Translations under genes and position numbers: made by a program
From: an uncultured Rubrobacteraceae bacterium
GTDB lineage: Bacteria; Actinomycetota; Rubrobacteria; Rubrobacterales; Rubrobacteraceae
DNA: 18,334 nucleotides
Direction: 5' to 3'
NCBI GenBank assembly: GCA_902806015.1
Contig: CADCUZ010000003.1
Span: forward strand, 1-18,334
In this document: piece after piece, positions 6,839-14,810 of the stretch
How the letters are laid out: each line of letters opens with the position of its first letter
Numbering within the stretch: the stretch's first letter is position 1
Notes under the pieces: generated by a model
The model's database searches: none
What the model saw: only the letters and a program-made list of their open reading frames with translations
What the model was told of the DNA's origin: nothing

Positions 6839-7885
6839 TCAGCCTAGCCATAAATTTGGAGCGCTTGGGCCTGCGGCTCCTCCTTCTCGTTGTGCTGCGT
6901 CCGCGAAGCTCGGGTTGACGGTCTGCCACGGCGCACCGGCGGGTGGCCTCAGCGCATCGGCACCGCCGAGGATGTCCAGGATGCCGCGCGTGGCATCCAG
7001 CCCCATGCGTCGCATCGCCTGCTGCGTGCTCGCGGCCGTGTGCGGGCTCAGGACTGCGGTCTCCACCGAGAAGAGTGGGTGGTCCGCAGGCGGCGGCTCC
7101 TCCCCGAACACGTCGATGCCGGCCCCGGCGAGAGGGCCATCGCGCAACGCTTCCACGAGCGCGCCCTCCTCGACTACCCCGCCGCGGGCGGCCTGCACGA
7201 GCACCGAGCCGGGGCGCATGAGGCCCAACTCCCGGGCACCGAGCAGACCACGGGTTTCCTCCGCGAGTGGGACGTGCACGCTGACGAAGTCGCAGGCGGG
7301 GAGCAGCTCGTCGAGGGAGCTTACGGGCTCGACTCCCTTGGAGCGCACTGCCGTCTCGCCCAGGTACGGGTCGTAACCAAGCACCCGCATGCCGAAGCCC
7401 GCGGCACCCATGCGGGCCACCTCCTCGCCGATGCGTCCGAGCCCGATTACCCCCAAAGTCTCCCCGAACAGCTCCCGCCCTACCAGCGAGTCCCGCTCGG
7501 CAAAGCGCCCTTCGCGCACGTAGCGGTCGGCGCGGATGAGGTTGCGGCTCACGGCCAGGGCCAGGGCGAAAACGTGCTCGGCCACCGAGCGAAGGTTGGC
7601 TCGCGGGGTGATCAGGACGGGTATACCCCGCCACGTCGCCGCCTCTACCGCAACGTTATCCACGCCGACGCCGTGGCGAGCGATCACCCGCAGCTGGGGT
7701 GCCTTCTGGATCTCCTCCGCGCCGAGCCGCTTCGTCCGCACCAGGAGCGCGTTCACCTCCGCCAGCAGCGCGTCGTCCAGCTCGCGCGCCTCGGGCCCGA
7801 AGCCGACCGAGACCTCCGCGTTTTCGCGCAGCAGCGCCAGGGCATCTTCGTGGATGGGTTGCGCGAGGTGGACCCGGCGGCCCAT
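6839..7885 (-). CDS. D-isomer-specific 2-hydroxyacid dehydrogenase (NAD-dependent)
   Basis: The 348-residue product has the two-domain fold of the family. The catalytic residues are Arg234 (QAARGGVV), Glu262/263 (DVFGEEPP) and His282 (LSPHTAAST). The Rossmann fingerprint GVIGLGRIG lies at 145-153, followed by the acidic YDP at 171-173 that favours NAD over NADP. These enzymes interconvert 2-hydroxy and 2-oxo acids; close relatives include 3-phosphoglycerate, glyoxylate/hydroxypyruvate and formate dehydrogenases. There is no C-terminal ACT regulatory domain, so a catabolic hydroxyacid dehydrogenase is as likely as serine biosynthesis. The last ~30 residues (from about 318) look like a loose tail not typical of the family. 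The ATG has AGGAG seven bases upstream. A decayed frame ends 44 bases upstream on the same strand. Confidence 0.88.
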   Translation of the reverse strand: MGRRVHLAQPIHEDALALLRENAEVSVGFGPEARELDDALLAEVNALLVRTKRLGAEEIQKAPQLRVIARHGVGVDNVAVEAATWRGIPVLITPRANLRSVAEHVFALALAVSRNLIRADRYVREGRFAERDSLVGRELFGETLGVIGLGRIGEEVARMGAAGFGMRVLGYDPYLGETAVRSKGVEPVSSLDELLPACDFVSVHVPLAEETRGLLGARELGLMRPGSVLVQAARGGVVEEGALVEALRDGPLAGAGIDVFGEEPPPADHPLFSVETAVLSPHTAASTQQAMRRMGLDATRGILDILGGADALRPPAGAPWQTVNPSFADAAQREGGAAGPSAPNLWLG

Positions 7886-7929
7886 CGACTGGCTCCTGAT
7901 CGGGGGCGACGCGATTGGGCCATCCTTCC

Positions 7930-8214
7930 TTAATCCCGTATTGCGCAGCTCATCTCTATAACCTTACACAAGATGTGAGGCCTTTTCCGCATAACTAAGG
8001 GGTCTACAAGCCCCATCTGTTGCGCAAAAAGCCCGCCTCCTTCGCGTGCCAGTTCCCCCAGGAGCGCACCGACATCGTCTGTGTGCAGCGGGTTTGAGTC
8101 AATACTTCCCGAGACTAATGATGGGTTACGGATGTACTCCTGGTGGCGTCGGCGTGGTTGATCGCGGCGACGGCTACTTTTGCGAGGCCCTCGCTGGACT
8201 CAAGCTCTGCTCAT
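7930..8214 (-). pseudogene. Decayed small ORF of unknown family upstream of the dehydrogenase
   Basis: A minus-strand frame without a start codon reads QEYIRNPSLVSGSIDSNPLH, then TDDVGALLGELAREGG and GLFAQQMGLVDPLVM, ending at TAA 7930-7932. Just upstream, an adjacent frame gives EGLAKVAVAAINHADAT, and a third begins at ATG 8214 (MSRA). Removing one base near 8200 and shifting once near 8125 would join them into a protein of about 90 residues. The protein-like composition across the joins suggests a small gene killed by frameshifts, or sequencing errors in an intact one. I do not recognise the family. It may once have been co-transcribed with the dehydrogenase. Confidence 0.35.
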
Positions 8215-8443
8215 TCGAGCCCGACTGAATGCTGTAGAGAAGATGTTGACTGGGGCACCTTGCCACCGACTGCATTCACCCTAGGCCCCACGGAGGTAGT
8301 TGCCGGATCCGTATATACCTCCCCGGCAAGGAGGGCGCGGTCATCGGCGATGCGCCGGTGGTGATCTGATCAGGGCTGCCCGTCCCGGTTTGGATTGAGG
8401 AGCGCCCGTCCGAAACCGCGTACGGTCGCCTTCGTTTCGCCTC

Positions 8444-8517
8444 ATGGAGAGCAAGCGATACCCTACGGATCTGCTTGGCCACGAACGGCGTTGCATCGCG
8501 TCCCGCACCTTTCAAGG
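8444..8517 (+). pseudogene. IS5-type transposase, N-terminal scrap
   Basis: ATG 8444 opens MESKRYPTDLLGHERRCIAS. This resembles the standard start of IS5-family transposases (RYPTDLTDxEWxxIxPxLP), with the Trp of the DxEW block already lost. After about 22 residues the similarity stops. The frame runs on into the tail of the transporter relic. This points to an IS truncated against that gene. Confidence 0.5.
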
Positions 8518-8519
8518 CG

Positions 8520-9405
8520 TTAACGAGCAGGCCGAGGCGCCCTGAGTGCCAGCGGGATGGCGGCGCCGGCCAGCATCAGCGCTCCCGTGGCGTAGAGGGC
8601 CAGCTCGTAGGAGCCGGTCAGATCGGTCGAGCGAAGACGTTGGCCCCACCGATCGAACCGGCCAGCGCCCTGGCCTCGGAGTAGGTCGCGAGCCCGACCG
8701 TCGTGTTCAACAAGAACACCACCCAAAGGGCGTACCACTGCCACGTCCTCAGGGCCCCGCGGAGATGGTACGAGCCCCCCTTTAGCGTACCATCTTGGTT
8801 TTGTTCGCGGTTCTCGAGAATCGGGGGCTCGCGATCCTCCGGCGGGTTCCTCACGAACCACGCGGCGCCGCAGATCAAGGCGGCGTAGGACAGCCTCAGG
8901 ACGGCGAACGTTCGGAACGGTCCGCCGGTCGCAGAGATGGGGGGGACGTTTACCACGGGGCCGAGGCCGAAGCCGACCACCGCCAGGCCGTAGGCGAGGC
9001 CGGGCCTGCCCGGGAACCACTTGGGAAGCACCGCGACGGGAACTATGTATCCCAAACCGCCACCTACGGCGGCCACGAGGCCGTACGTTACGTACAGGAG
9101 CGGGAGGCTCCCTCCGGCGAAGCCGCTCAGGAAGACGCCTACCCCAAATAGGATGCTCCCGCGACGCCGACCGGGCGGGCACCGACGTGCCTGAGCAACA
9201 AGCCGGCGGCAAAAAAGCGAGATGCCGTACACGAGGATCGCAACGAAAAAAGCGACGTTCACGCCGGTGACGCTCGCGCCGTAGTGCGCGGAAAGCGGCT
9301 GCCTAAGGACGCTCCAAGCGTAGAGCGAACCGAACCCGAGCTGCATGACCACCGCGGCAAGGGCGACCGTCCAGCGGTTTAGGATGCTCAGAAGCCACCG
9401 GCCAT
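8520..9405 (-). pseudogene. OFA-type MFS transporter, internally deleted and frameshifted
   Basis: The minus strand encodes most of the first half of an oxalate/formate-antiporter-like MFS protein: MQLGFGSLYAWSVLRQPLSA (TM1), VAFFVAILVYGISLF (TM2), SLPLLYVTYGLVAAVGGGLG (TM4 region), and PVAVLPKWFPGRPGLAYGLA. It then jumps from ALAGSIGGA to NVFAR, and the final helix (YELALYATGALMLAGAAIPL) follows in another frame after a one-base slip. About 130 residues, roughly TM7-TM11, are missing. Two compensating frameshifts lie around 9150-9205, where AAGLLLRHVGARP is found in a neighbouring frame. The likely original ATG (9405) is one frameshift away from the body. Intact members have about 410-440 residues and exchange small carboxylates. 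It cannot be functional. Confidence 0.8.
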
Positions 9406-9824
9406 GACCATCACTTCGTCAAGGAGCCTCGTCCGGCACACCTCTCCGCCCCGCCGCTTGTCACTCCTTCGGAGCCGCGGGCCTATGGCCCTGAGGTTGA
9501 GGACGGCGCGCTCTTGCCCCCACACCCGTTAGCACCCCCGCCGCCAAGGCGGCGGCAGGCCCCTCGCGGAGGTAGCCGCCGCGCACGAGCTCCTTGGATA
9601 CCTTCTCCGTCGTCCGCTCCGGTAACCAGGGCGATCTCCCCGGACGGCCTCTCCGAGGGCTGTAGATTTCGTCGGGCCCCGGGCGCATCGGCATGCCGCC
9701 GCGCCTCACCTCTCTCCTTGGGGTATCGGTGGGTGTTTCACGCTTCAACCTGCGTTCCGCGCCTAAAGCCAGATGGCGGCCGGCTTGCGAGGATCCCCGG
9801 CCGCGGAGCATCCTCGGAGGTCGC
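9406..9824. other. Stretch without a confident gene
   Basis: A minus-strand frame (9461-9811) contains RTTEKVSKELVRGGYLREGP followed by AAALAAGVLTGVGARA. This looks partly protein-like (a helix plus an Ala/Gly-rich segment), but the flanks are Arg/Pro-rich shadow-like sequence and I can name no family. It may be another ruin. A hairpin at 9788-9816 probably belongs to the DUF2795 gene. Confidence 0.3.
9788..9816 (-). terminator. Candidate hairpin downstream of the DUF2795 gene
   Basis: CGAGGAT (9788-9794) and ATCCTCG (9810-9816) form a perfect 7-bp stem around a GC-rich loop that itself contains CCGCGG. It begins 9 bases after the DUF2795 stop codon. No U-tract follows, so terminator function is inferred from position and stem only. 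Confidence 0.3.
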
Positions 9825-10028
9825 TCAGTTGTCCCTATTGGGAACGGACCTCAGGTGGTTCATGAACTCCTCCAAGTCGGAGAACTCGCCCAGGGGCAGC
9901 CCCTCGATCATCTCGATCATCTCGTTAGGGGCCCCGTTGCCCTGCGCGGCCGAGAGCAGCGTCTCTTTGCTGGCCGGGAAGCCCACGCCTTCTAGGTACC
10001 GCTGACCCTCGTCTGGGTTGAAGCCCAC
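9825..10028 (-). CDS. DUF2795 domain protein (67 aa)
   Basis: The product is a single small DUF2795 domain: QRYLEGVGFPASKETLLSAA, then QGNGAPNEMIEMIEGLP and FSDLEEFMNHL. This is the family pattern 'YL.GV.FPA.K..L...A...GAP.E.I..L..LP...F....E'. The predicted fold is a small helical bundle and the molecular function is not known. GTG 10026-10028 is chosen as start because AGGAGG ends seven bases upstream. The gene is monocistronic as far as can be seen, with a gene-free stretch upstream and a hairpin just downstream. The frame is intact and the acidic, Arg-poor composition contrasts with the spurious frames around it, which supports a real gene. Confidence 0.8.
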   Translation of the reverse strand: MGFNPDEGQRYLEGVGFPASKETLLSAAQGNGAPNEMIEMIEGLPLGEFSDLEEFMNHLRSVPNRDN

Positions 10029-10855
10029 CCCAACACCTCCTGAGACCCGGTAGATCCCGAAACCTGGTAAAGATACCTTCGTTGTATGCCCTTAGGTGCC
10101 CAGACCGAAACGCGCGGGTAGAGGGTACGGGAGACGCTGCCACAGAGACGCATCACGGGTTCTCGGGCGTAGACGAGGCCAAACGTCTCAAGCCTACGAA
10201 AAACTAAAAGCGCTGCCACTGACGCGTGGGCGGAGAGGTAGCAGGGGCCCGCCCCCGGTCAGTTGCCAGGGGCTCGGTCGGCCTGGCCTCGATGCGCGTG
10301 CAAAGCCGTTTCTAGGGCTCACGCCACTTCGCCAGGGCGCGGGTCGTGTAAAGGAAAGGTCCGTTCTCCGGGGTAGCAACGTTTAAGGCTGGTATGAGGG
10401 CGCCCTGGTCGTCGTATAGGTACCGGGTAGCAGATCTGGCGATGATCATTACCGTGAAACCTCAAGAGCTACCGTCCGCACGTCCGTAAAGCGTTTCGCG
10501 AGCTCTCCCGTGCGGGCGCTACCAAGCCGCATTACCGTCTGCAGGCACGGTTCCTGGCCCGCGCCCATAGGTGCCGACTGCGGGTCGCGCGCACGATAAC
10601 CCATTGTTCTGCGGGCCTTCGGTTTCCCTTTCAGCCCCGTGTGATCAGTGCGGTCGATGCCTTCCTCCTTAATCCTGTACTCTTGGGGCGCGAAACGTAT
10701 GGTTTTGCCGAATGGTAGGAGTTTCGTTGCCCCCTCTCCGCCGCGACGCCCCCTCGCCTCGTCTCCCGACTTCGGCGTTACTTACAATGCACCGAAGGTC
10801 GGGCCTCGTGCCCGGCGCGCCGGTGAAAAGGCCCGACCGAGGAGGACAGGAACCC
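10029..10855. other. Long stretch without a confident gene
   Basis: About 830 bases separate two divergently transcribed genes, so promoters for both are expected here, but I cannot place hexamers with confidence. One short minus-strand frame (10449 to 10312, 45 codons) begins MIIARSATRYLYDDQGALIP, continues ALNVATPENGPFLYTT, and has GAGG about 10 bases upstream of its ATG. It is a candidate small gene or relic of unknown family. Longer frames in this stretch are Arg/Pro-rich and look like chance products of high GC. Confidence 0.4.
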
Positions 10856-11893
10856 GTGGATGGACGCGGAAGGGGACCAACCAGTGGGGGCGCAGAAGAT
10901 CCTCTGCGTGAGGCCGCGCGTGTGCTCTCGGCCGAGCAGTTCCGACCGCATCCCCTGCTCGCCAACGGCCACGCCCAGACGGTCGCCCGCTGGGCGTGGC
11001 CGCGGGGCCGCAGTGCCCACCCGGACGGGGCGCGCCTATTCGAGGTCGAGCCAGGCGTGCGCCTCCTCGCCCGCTGCCGCTGGCACGAGGACCGAGCCGA
11101 TCGGGTCACCGCGATACTCGTGCACGGACTCGGCGGGAGCGCCGACGCCCCTTACGTCCTCGGCGCCGCGCGCCTGGCCCACCGGGCGGGCGCGAACGTG
11201 GTCCGCCTCAACCAGCGCAACTGCGGGGGGACGGAGGGCCTGACGGCCACGCTGTACCACAGCGGGATGTCCGACGACCTCGCCGCGGTGGCGCGCGAGC
11301 TCGTAGGGCACGACGGCCTCCCGCGCGTCGTCGTCGCGGGCTTTTCGATGGGCGGGAACCTGGCCCTGAAGATGGCCGGAGAGATGGGCGAGGGAGCCCC
11401 GGCGGCGCTTCTGGGCGTGTGCGCCGTCTCGCCTTCGTTGGACCTGGAGGAGACGGTAAGGAACCTGGGGAGGCCCCCGAATCGTGCGTACCAGCGGATT
11501 TTCGTGAGCGGCCTGCGCCGGCTCGTCGAGCGCAAGAAGGACCTCTACCCGAGGCTCTACGATACCCGGGGGCTCGACCGGCTGCGCACGGTCCGCGACT
11601 TCGACGAGCTCTACACGGCCCCGCACGGCGGCTTCGCCAGCGCAGATGACTACTACGCCCGCTCCAGCGCCCTTCCCCTCGTCGCGGATATACGGGTGCC
11701 GACCCTCATCATCCACGCCCGGGACGACCCCCTCGTACCCTGCGGGCCCCTGTTGCGTCCGGGGGCCACGGATAACCCTTACGTCGCGAAGGCGATGCCA
11801 CCGCACGGCGGGCACGTCGCCTTCGTTTCGGCCGATAAGGGGAGGCGCTTCTGGGCGGAGGAGCGCCTCGCGGATTTCTGCCGGCTTCTTTGA
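10856..11893 (+). CDS. YheT-like alpha/beta-hydrolase
   Basis: The 345-residue product matches the YheT/ABHD-type esterase family in length and order. It has FRPHPLLANGHAQTVARW near the N-terminus (the 'P.L..GH.QT' signature), the oxyanion region VHGLGGSADAPY, and a GFSMGGN nucleophile elbow (Ser164). The acid lies in HARDDPLVP (Asp290/291) and the His in PHGGHVAF (His320). These are serine hydrolases of uncertain substrate. The frame is open from 10712, but I choose GTG 10856: AGGAGG lies about 10 bases upstream, and the extra 48 residues ahead of it look non-protein-like. The next gene on this strand starts 350 bases on, so no operon is evident. The catalytic triad is complete. Confidence 0.85.
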   Translation: MDGRGRGPTSGGAEDPLREAARVLSAEQFRPHPLLANGHAQTVARWAWPRGRSAHPDGARLFEVEPGVRLLARCRWHEDRADRVTAILVHGLGGSADAPYVLGAARLAHRAGANVVRLNQRNCGGTEGLTATLYHSGMSDDLAAVARELVGHDGLPRVVVAGFSMGGNLALKMAGEMGEGAPAALLGVCAVSPSLDLEETVRNLGRPPNRAYQRIFVSGLRRLVERKKDLYPRLYDTRGLDRLRTVRDFDELYTAPHGGFASADDYYARSSALPLVADIRVPTLIIHARDDPLVPCGPLLRPGATDNPYVAKAMPPHGGHVAFVSADKGRRFWAEERLADFCRLL

Positions 11894-11895
11894 GA

Positions 11896-11937
11896 TCCAC
11901 CCCTCGTTTGACTTGCCGCCCCTATGCGGCGGGTGGA
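11896..11937 (+). terminator. Candidate bipartite stem-loop after the hydrolase gene
   Basis: TCCACCC (11896-11902) pairs perfectly with GGGTGGA (11931-11937). Inside it GCCGC (11915-11919) pairs with GCGGC (11926-11930), leaving a 12-base bulge on the left arm. It starts three bases after the stop codon. There is no U-run, so it is either a GC-rich terminator or a 3' stability element. Confidence 0.35.
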
Positions 11938-12084
11938 CGTGGTGCAATGAGGCCTCGGAGGGTCGTGCCGGCCGGCTGGACTGCGGGGATCTCTTTGAGC
12001 GGAAACCAGCCACCATATGCTGGCGGATCGGGTCGTCGCCGTTGACGCCCTGCCGGGGCGGGGCGCCCCGCTTTCCATACTCTA

Positions 12085-12180
12085 GACGGCCGTAACGGCA
12101 TCAAGGACTTCGACTTATGGACCTTCTACCCCGTCCACCCCGACGCAGCATTCCCGTGGCGCCGCTGCGGGCGTGCCTGT
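12085..12180 (+). pseudogene. Fragment of a conserved hypothetical protein (KDFDxWTFY motif)
   Basis: The plus strand reads DGRNGIKDFDLWTFYPVHPD, then AAFPWRRCGRA, in the same frame as the downstream TPP enzyme. From memory this resembles a family of uncharacterised proteins with the pattern 'G.KD.D.WTF....P...FP.RR..'; I cannot name it. About 30 residues survive and the sequence on either side does not continue the match. The fragment joins the TPP frame without a stop, but the real start of that gene lies further in. Confidence 0.35.
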
Positions 12181-12243
12181 GGCATGAGCCCTGCGAAGGT
12201 TGGTATGCTTCCTCGGCAAGCGCGCGAGGGAAGGAACAAATGG

Positions 12244-13785
12244 ATGAACGGTGCGGAAAGCCTGGTCAGGACGTTGACCGGCGCCGGGGTCGGGGTCTGC
12301 TTCGCCAACCCCGGCACCTCAGAGATGCACTTCGTAGCGGCCCTCGACCGGGTCGAGGGCTTGCGCTGCGTGCTCGGGTTGGCCGAGGGCGTGGTGACCG
12401 GCGCGGCCGACGGCTACGCGCGAATGGCGGAGAAACCTGCCTCAACCCTGCTGCATCTGGGTCCCGGGCTCGCCAACGGCCTCGCCAACGTGCACAACGC
12501 TCGCCGCGCCAACACACCGATGGTCAACATCGTCGGTGACCACGCAACCTACCACAAAGAGTACGACGCGCCGCTCACCTCCGACGTGGAGGGGGTGGCG
12601 CGGCCCTTCTCGCACTGGGTAAGGACCTCAACTAACAGTCGCTCGGTCGCCCGCGACGGCGCGGCGGCCGTGGCCGCGGCGCTAGCGCCGCCGGGGAGGA
12701 TCGCGACGCTGATACTGCCCGCCGACGCCTCCTGGGAAGAAGCCGGCGGGTCGGTGCCGCTTCCACCCCTCGAGGCGCGCGCCGCGGTGGCGCCCGAGGC
12801 GATCGGCGCTGCCGCACGGGCCCTGCGTTCTGGTGAGCCTACGGTTTTGTTCCTAAGCGGTCCCGCGCTGCGCGAACCGGGCTTGACGTTGGCTGGCCGG
12901 ATCGCTGCGAGCACGGGAGCGCGGCTTCTTGCCCAGACCCACAACGCACGCGTCGAGCGCGGGGCTGGCCGGGTTGCCGCCGAGTTCCTACCCTACCCCG
13001 TGGACGAAGCACTTGCGACCCTCGCCGGCACGAGACGTCTGCTCCTCGTCGGTGCGAGCGCGCCGGTCGCGTTTTTCGCTTACCCCGGCAAGCCGAGCGA
13101 GTTGAGCCCACAGCAGTGCGAGGTCCGCACGCTCGCCACCCCTGGGGAGGACGTCGTGGGGGCACTCGAGGCCCTCGCCGAAGAACTCGATGCCCGGCAA
13201 GGGGCGCCCCTCCAAACGTTGGAGACGCCGTCCCGGGGTGGCGGCCCGGCCAGCTTCGAGACGGCCGCCGCTGCGGTTGCGGCATTGTTGCCGGAGGGCG
13301 CGATCGTCGTGGACGAAGCGCTCACGGGCGCGTCCGCGTTCCTCTCGCGGACGCGAGGCGCGGCCCCCCACGACTATCTCCAGATCACCGGCGGCGCGAT
13401 CGGTATAGGTCTGCCGCTCGCCACCGGGGCGTCGATTGCGTGCCCGGACCGGAAGGTCGTCTGCCTGCAGGCCGACGGCAGCGCGATGTACACGGTGCAA
13501 GCCCTGTGGACCCAGGCGCGTGAAGGGCTCGACGTCACCACCGTTATCCTCGACAACCGATCCTACGCGATCCTCAAGGGGGAGTTGGCGAACGTGGGCG
13601 CCGGCAGCGCCGGCCGAAAGGCTCACGACATGATGGAACTCGACCGCCCGGCGCTCGATTGGGTCGCCATGGCACGTAGTATGGGCGTGGAGGCGGGGCG
13701 CGCCGCGACGGTGGAGGAGTTTGACCGTCAGCTGGATGCCGGGCTACGCTCCCAGGGTCCTTACTTGATCGACCTCGTACTGTAG
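12244..13785 (+). CDS. TPP-dependent acetolactate-synthase-like enzyme (large-subunit type)
   Basis: The 513-residue product has the POX/AHAS fold. It opens NGAESLVRTL, with CFANPGTSEMHFVAALD and the activating Glu48 in GLAEGVVTGAADGYARM. A central domain spans about 185-330, and the C-terminal TPP domain reads QADGSAMYTVQALWTQ with ADGS at 410-413 and DN at 437-438. The usual GDG has become ADG, which I recall as normal for this actinobacterial subgroup annotated as acetolactate synthase large subunit; substrate is unproven, and benzoylformate- or phosphonopyruvate-decarboxylase-like activity is possible. ATG 12244 is preferred over ATG 12184 because AAGGA sits eight bases upstream and homology begins here. 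No regulatory subunit gene is adjacent. It shares only fold-level similarity with the TPP enzyme at 1126. Confidence 0.87.
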   Translation: MNGAESLVRTLTGAGVGVCFANPGTSEMHFVAALDRVEGLRCVLGLAEGVVTGAADGYARMAEKPASTLLHLGPGLANGLANVHNARRANTPMVNIVGDHATYHKEYDAPLTSDVEGVARPFSHWVRTSTNSRSVARDGAAAVAAALAPPGRIATLILPADASWEEAGGSVPLPPLEARAAVAPEAIGAAARALRSGEPTVLFLSGPALREPGLTLAGRIAASTGARLLAQTHNARVERGAGRVAAEFLPYPVDEALATLAGTRRLLLVGASAPVAFFAYPGKPSELSPQQCEVRTLATPGEDVVGALEALAEELDARQGAPLQTLETPSRGGGPASFETAAAAVAALLPEGAIVVDEALTGASAFLSRTRGAAPHDYLQITGGAIGIGLPLATGASIACPDRKVVCLQADGSAMYTVQALWTQAREGLDVTTVILDNRSYAILKGELANVGAGSAGRKAHDMMELDRPALDWVAMARSMGVEAGRAATVEEFDRQLDAGLRSQGPYLIDLVL

Positions 13786-13879
13786 CGAGCTCGAGCGCCG
13801 GGACGAACAGCCGGGGCGGACCAGGGCGACCAGCATAAGAACCACCATTTCCGGTTCACCGTACTGGCGGGGCACAACT

Positions 13880-14746
13880 CTATATGCGAGCCGCCTCGGC
13901 AAGTTGGAGGGTGGGGTTGGGGTCGTAGTCGGCGGGGGCGGGGGTCAGCGGCGGGCGCACCGTGCCCATGGAGACGCCGTGGCGGGCTTGGGCCAGCTTC
14001 TTGAGCACCGCGGCGGAGGTATACTCCTTGGTTCCTGCCCGTACCCGCTTGAGCCGCTCGGAGAGGGCCTTGCCTTCTTCCATTTCTGCGGCCTTGACCT
14101 TCCGGTAGATCTCGACTATCTGCTCGGGAATGAAGTTCGCCAGCGCGCTGATCGCCCCCTGGGCCCCCAGGTTCAGCCGCCCCCAGAGGTCGTCCTCGCT
14201 CCCCAGGAGTACGCCCTTGCCCGCCGAAAGCAGCGCCTCGGCGTAGCCGGGTTCGCCCCCGGAGTCCTTGGCCCCCCAGACGGGGAGTTCGGCCACCACC
14301 TCCGTCGGAACTGCTACGGCGTACTTGGGGATGTGGTAGACGATAACGGGGTGGCGGGTGGCGGCTATCGCGGGTTCGTAGAAGAGTTTCAAACCCTCGT
14401 TGGAAACCGGCTTTGCGTAGTAAGGCGGCAGGATCAAGACCGCCGTCGCCGGGTACTGCTCCAGGAAGTAGAGCATCTTCAGGGTGTCCGGCAGGTTGCC
14501 CGCCATCACTGTCGGGAGGATCTCGATAGAAAACCTTCTAGCGAAGAGGGCTTCCAGGACCATCAACTTCTCGTCCATCGTCACCGATGAGCCCTCGCCG
14601 TTGGTGCCGAAAGGCACTATGCCCGCCACGCCGCTCTCGGCCAGCCAGGAGACGTGCTCCAGGTAGGCATCGACGTCTAACGCGTAAGAAGGGTCTTCTT
14701 TGAACGGCGTGACGTTGGCTACGTACACACCTTCTATAGCCTGCAT
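13880..14746 (-). CDS. DHDPS/KDG-aldolase-family protein (DapA superfamily), paired with kdgK
   Basis: The 288-residue TIM-barrel protein carries the family marks. There is GTNGEGSS at 47-54 (the substrate-carboxylate loop), Tyr137 in VIVYHIPKY and the Schiff-base Lys160 in GAKDSGG. These enzymes cleave or form C-C bonds next to pyruvate. True dihydrodipicolinate synthase is possible, but the neighbour upstream on the same strand is a KDG kinase, 64 bases away. This favours a sugar-acid aldolase such as 2-keto-3-deoxygluconate (or phospho-KDG) aldolase. The ATG has AAAGGAG five bases upstream. The 64-base gap holds a strong palindrome. The gene ends facing the TPP enzyme at 12244, separated by 94 bases. 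No defects are visible. Confidence 0.87.
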   Translation of the reverse strand: MQAIEGVYVANVTPFKEDPSYALDVDAYLEHVSWLAESGVAGIVPFGTNGEGSSVTMDEKLMVLEALFARRFSIEILPTVMAGNLPDTLKMLYFLEQYPATAVLILPPYYAKPVSNEGLKLFYEPAIAATRHPVIVYHIPKYAVAVPTEVVAELPVWGAKDSGGEPGYAEALLSAGKGVLLGSEDDLWGRLNLGAQGAISALANFIPEQIVEIYRKVKAAEMEEGKALSERLKRVRAGTKEYTSAAVLKKLAQARHGVSMGTVRPPLTPAPADYDPNPTLQLAEAARI

Positions 14747-14758
14747 CCCGGCTCCTTT

Positions 14759-14778
14759 CGCCCAAAGGGCGGCCGCCC
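14759..14778 (-). promoter_or_regulatory. Palindrome in the kdgK-aldolase gap
   Basis: CGCCC-AAA-GGGCG (14759-14771) overlaps the perfect 12-base palindrome GGGCGGCCGCCC (14767-14778). The two foldings are mutually exclusive. It lies between the kinase stop and the aldolase ribosome binding site, so it could tune translation or RNA stability of the second gene. Function is inferred from position only. Confidence 0.3.
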
Positions 14779-14810
14779 AACCCTCGTGCCTACAACCATA
14801 GCCGATCGTC

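Noticed and set aside
6165..7376. 403-residue plus-strand ORF across the dead transposase and the dehydrogenase end
   Set aside because: It joins a frameshifted transposase segment to antisense of the dehydrogenase; only the short transposase part is meaningful.
6890..7933. 347-residue plus-strand ORF opposite the hydroxyacid dehydrogenase
   Set aside because: The minus strand encodes a complete dehydrogenase with catalytic triad and NAD motif; the plus-strand frame has no recognisable domain.
11036..12016. 326-residue minus-strand ORF opposite the YheT-like hydrolase
   Set aside because: Antisense shadow of a gene with a complete serine-hydrolase triad.
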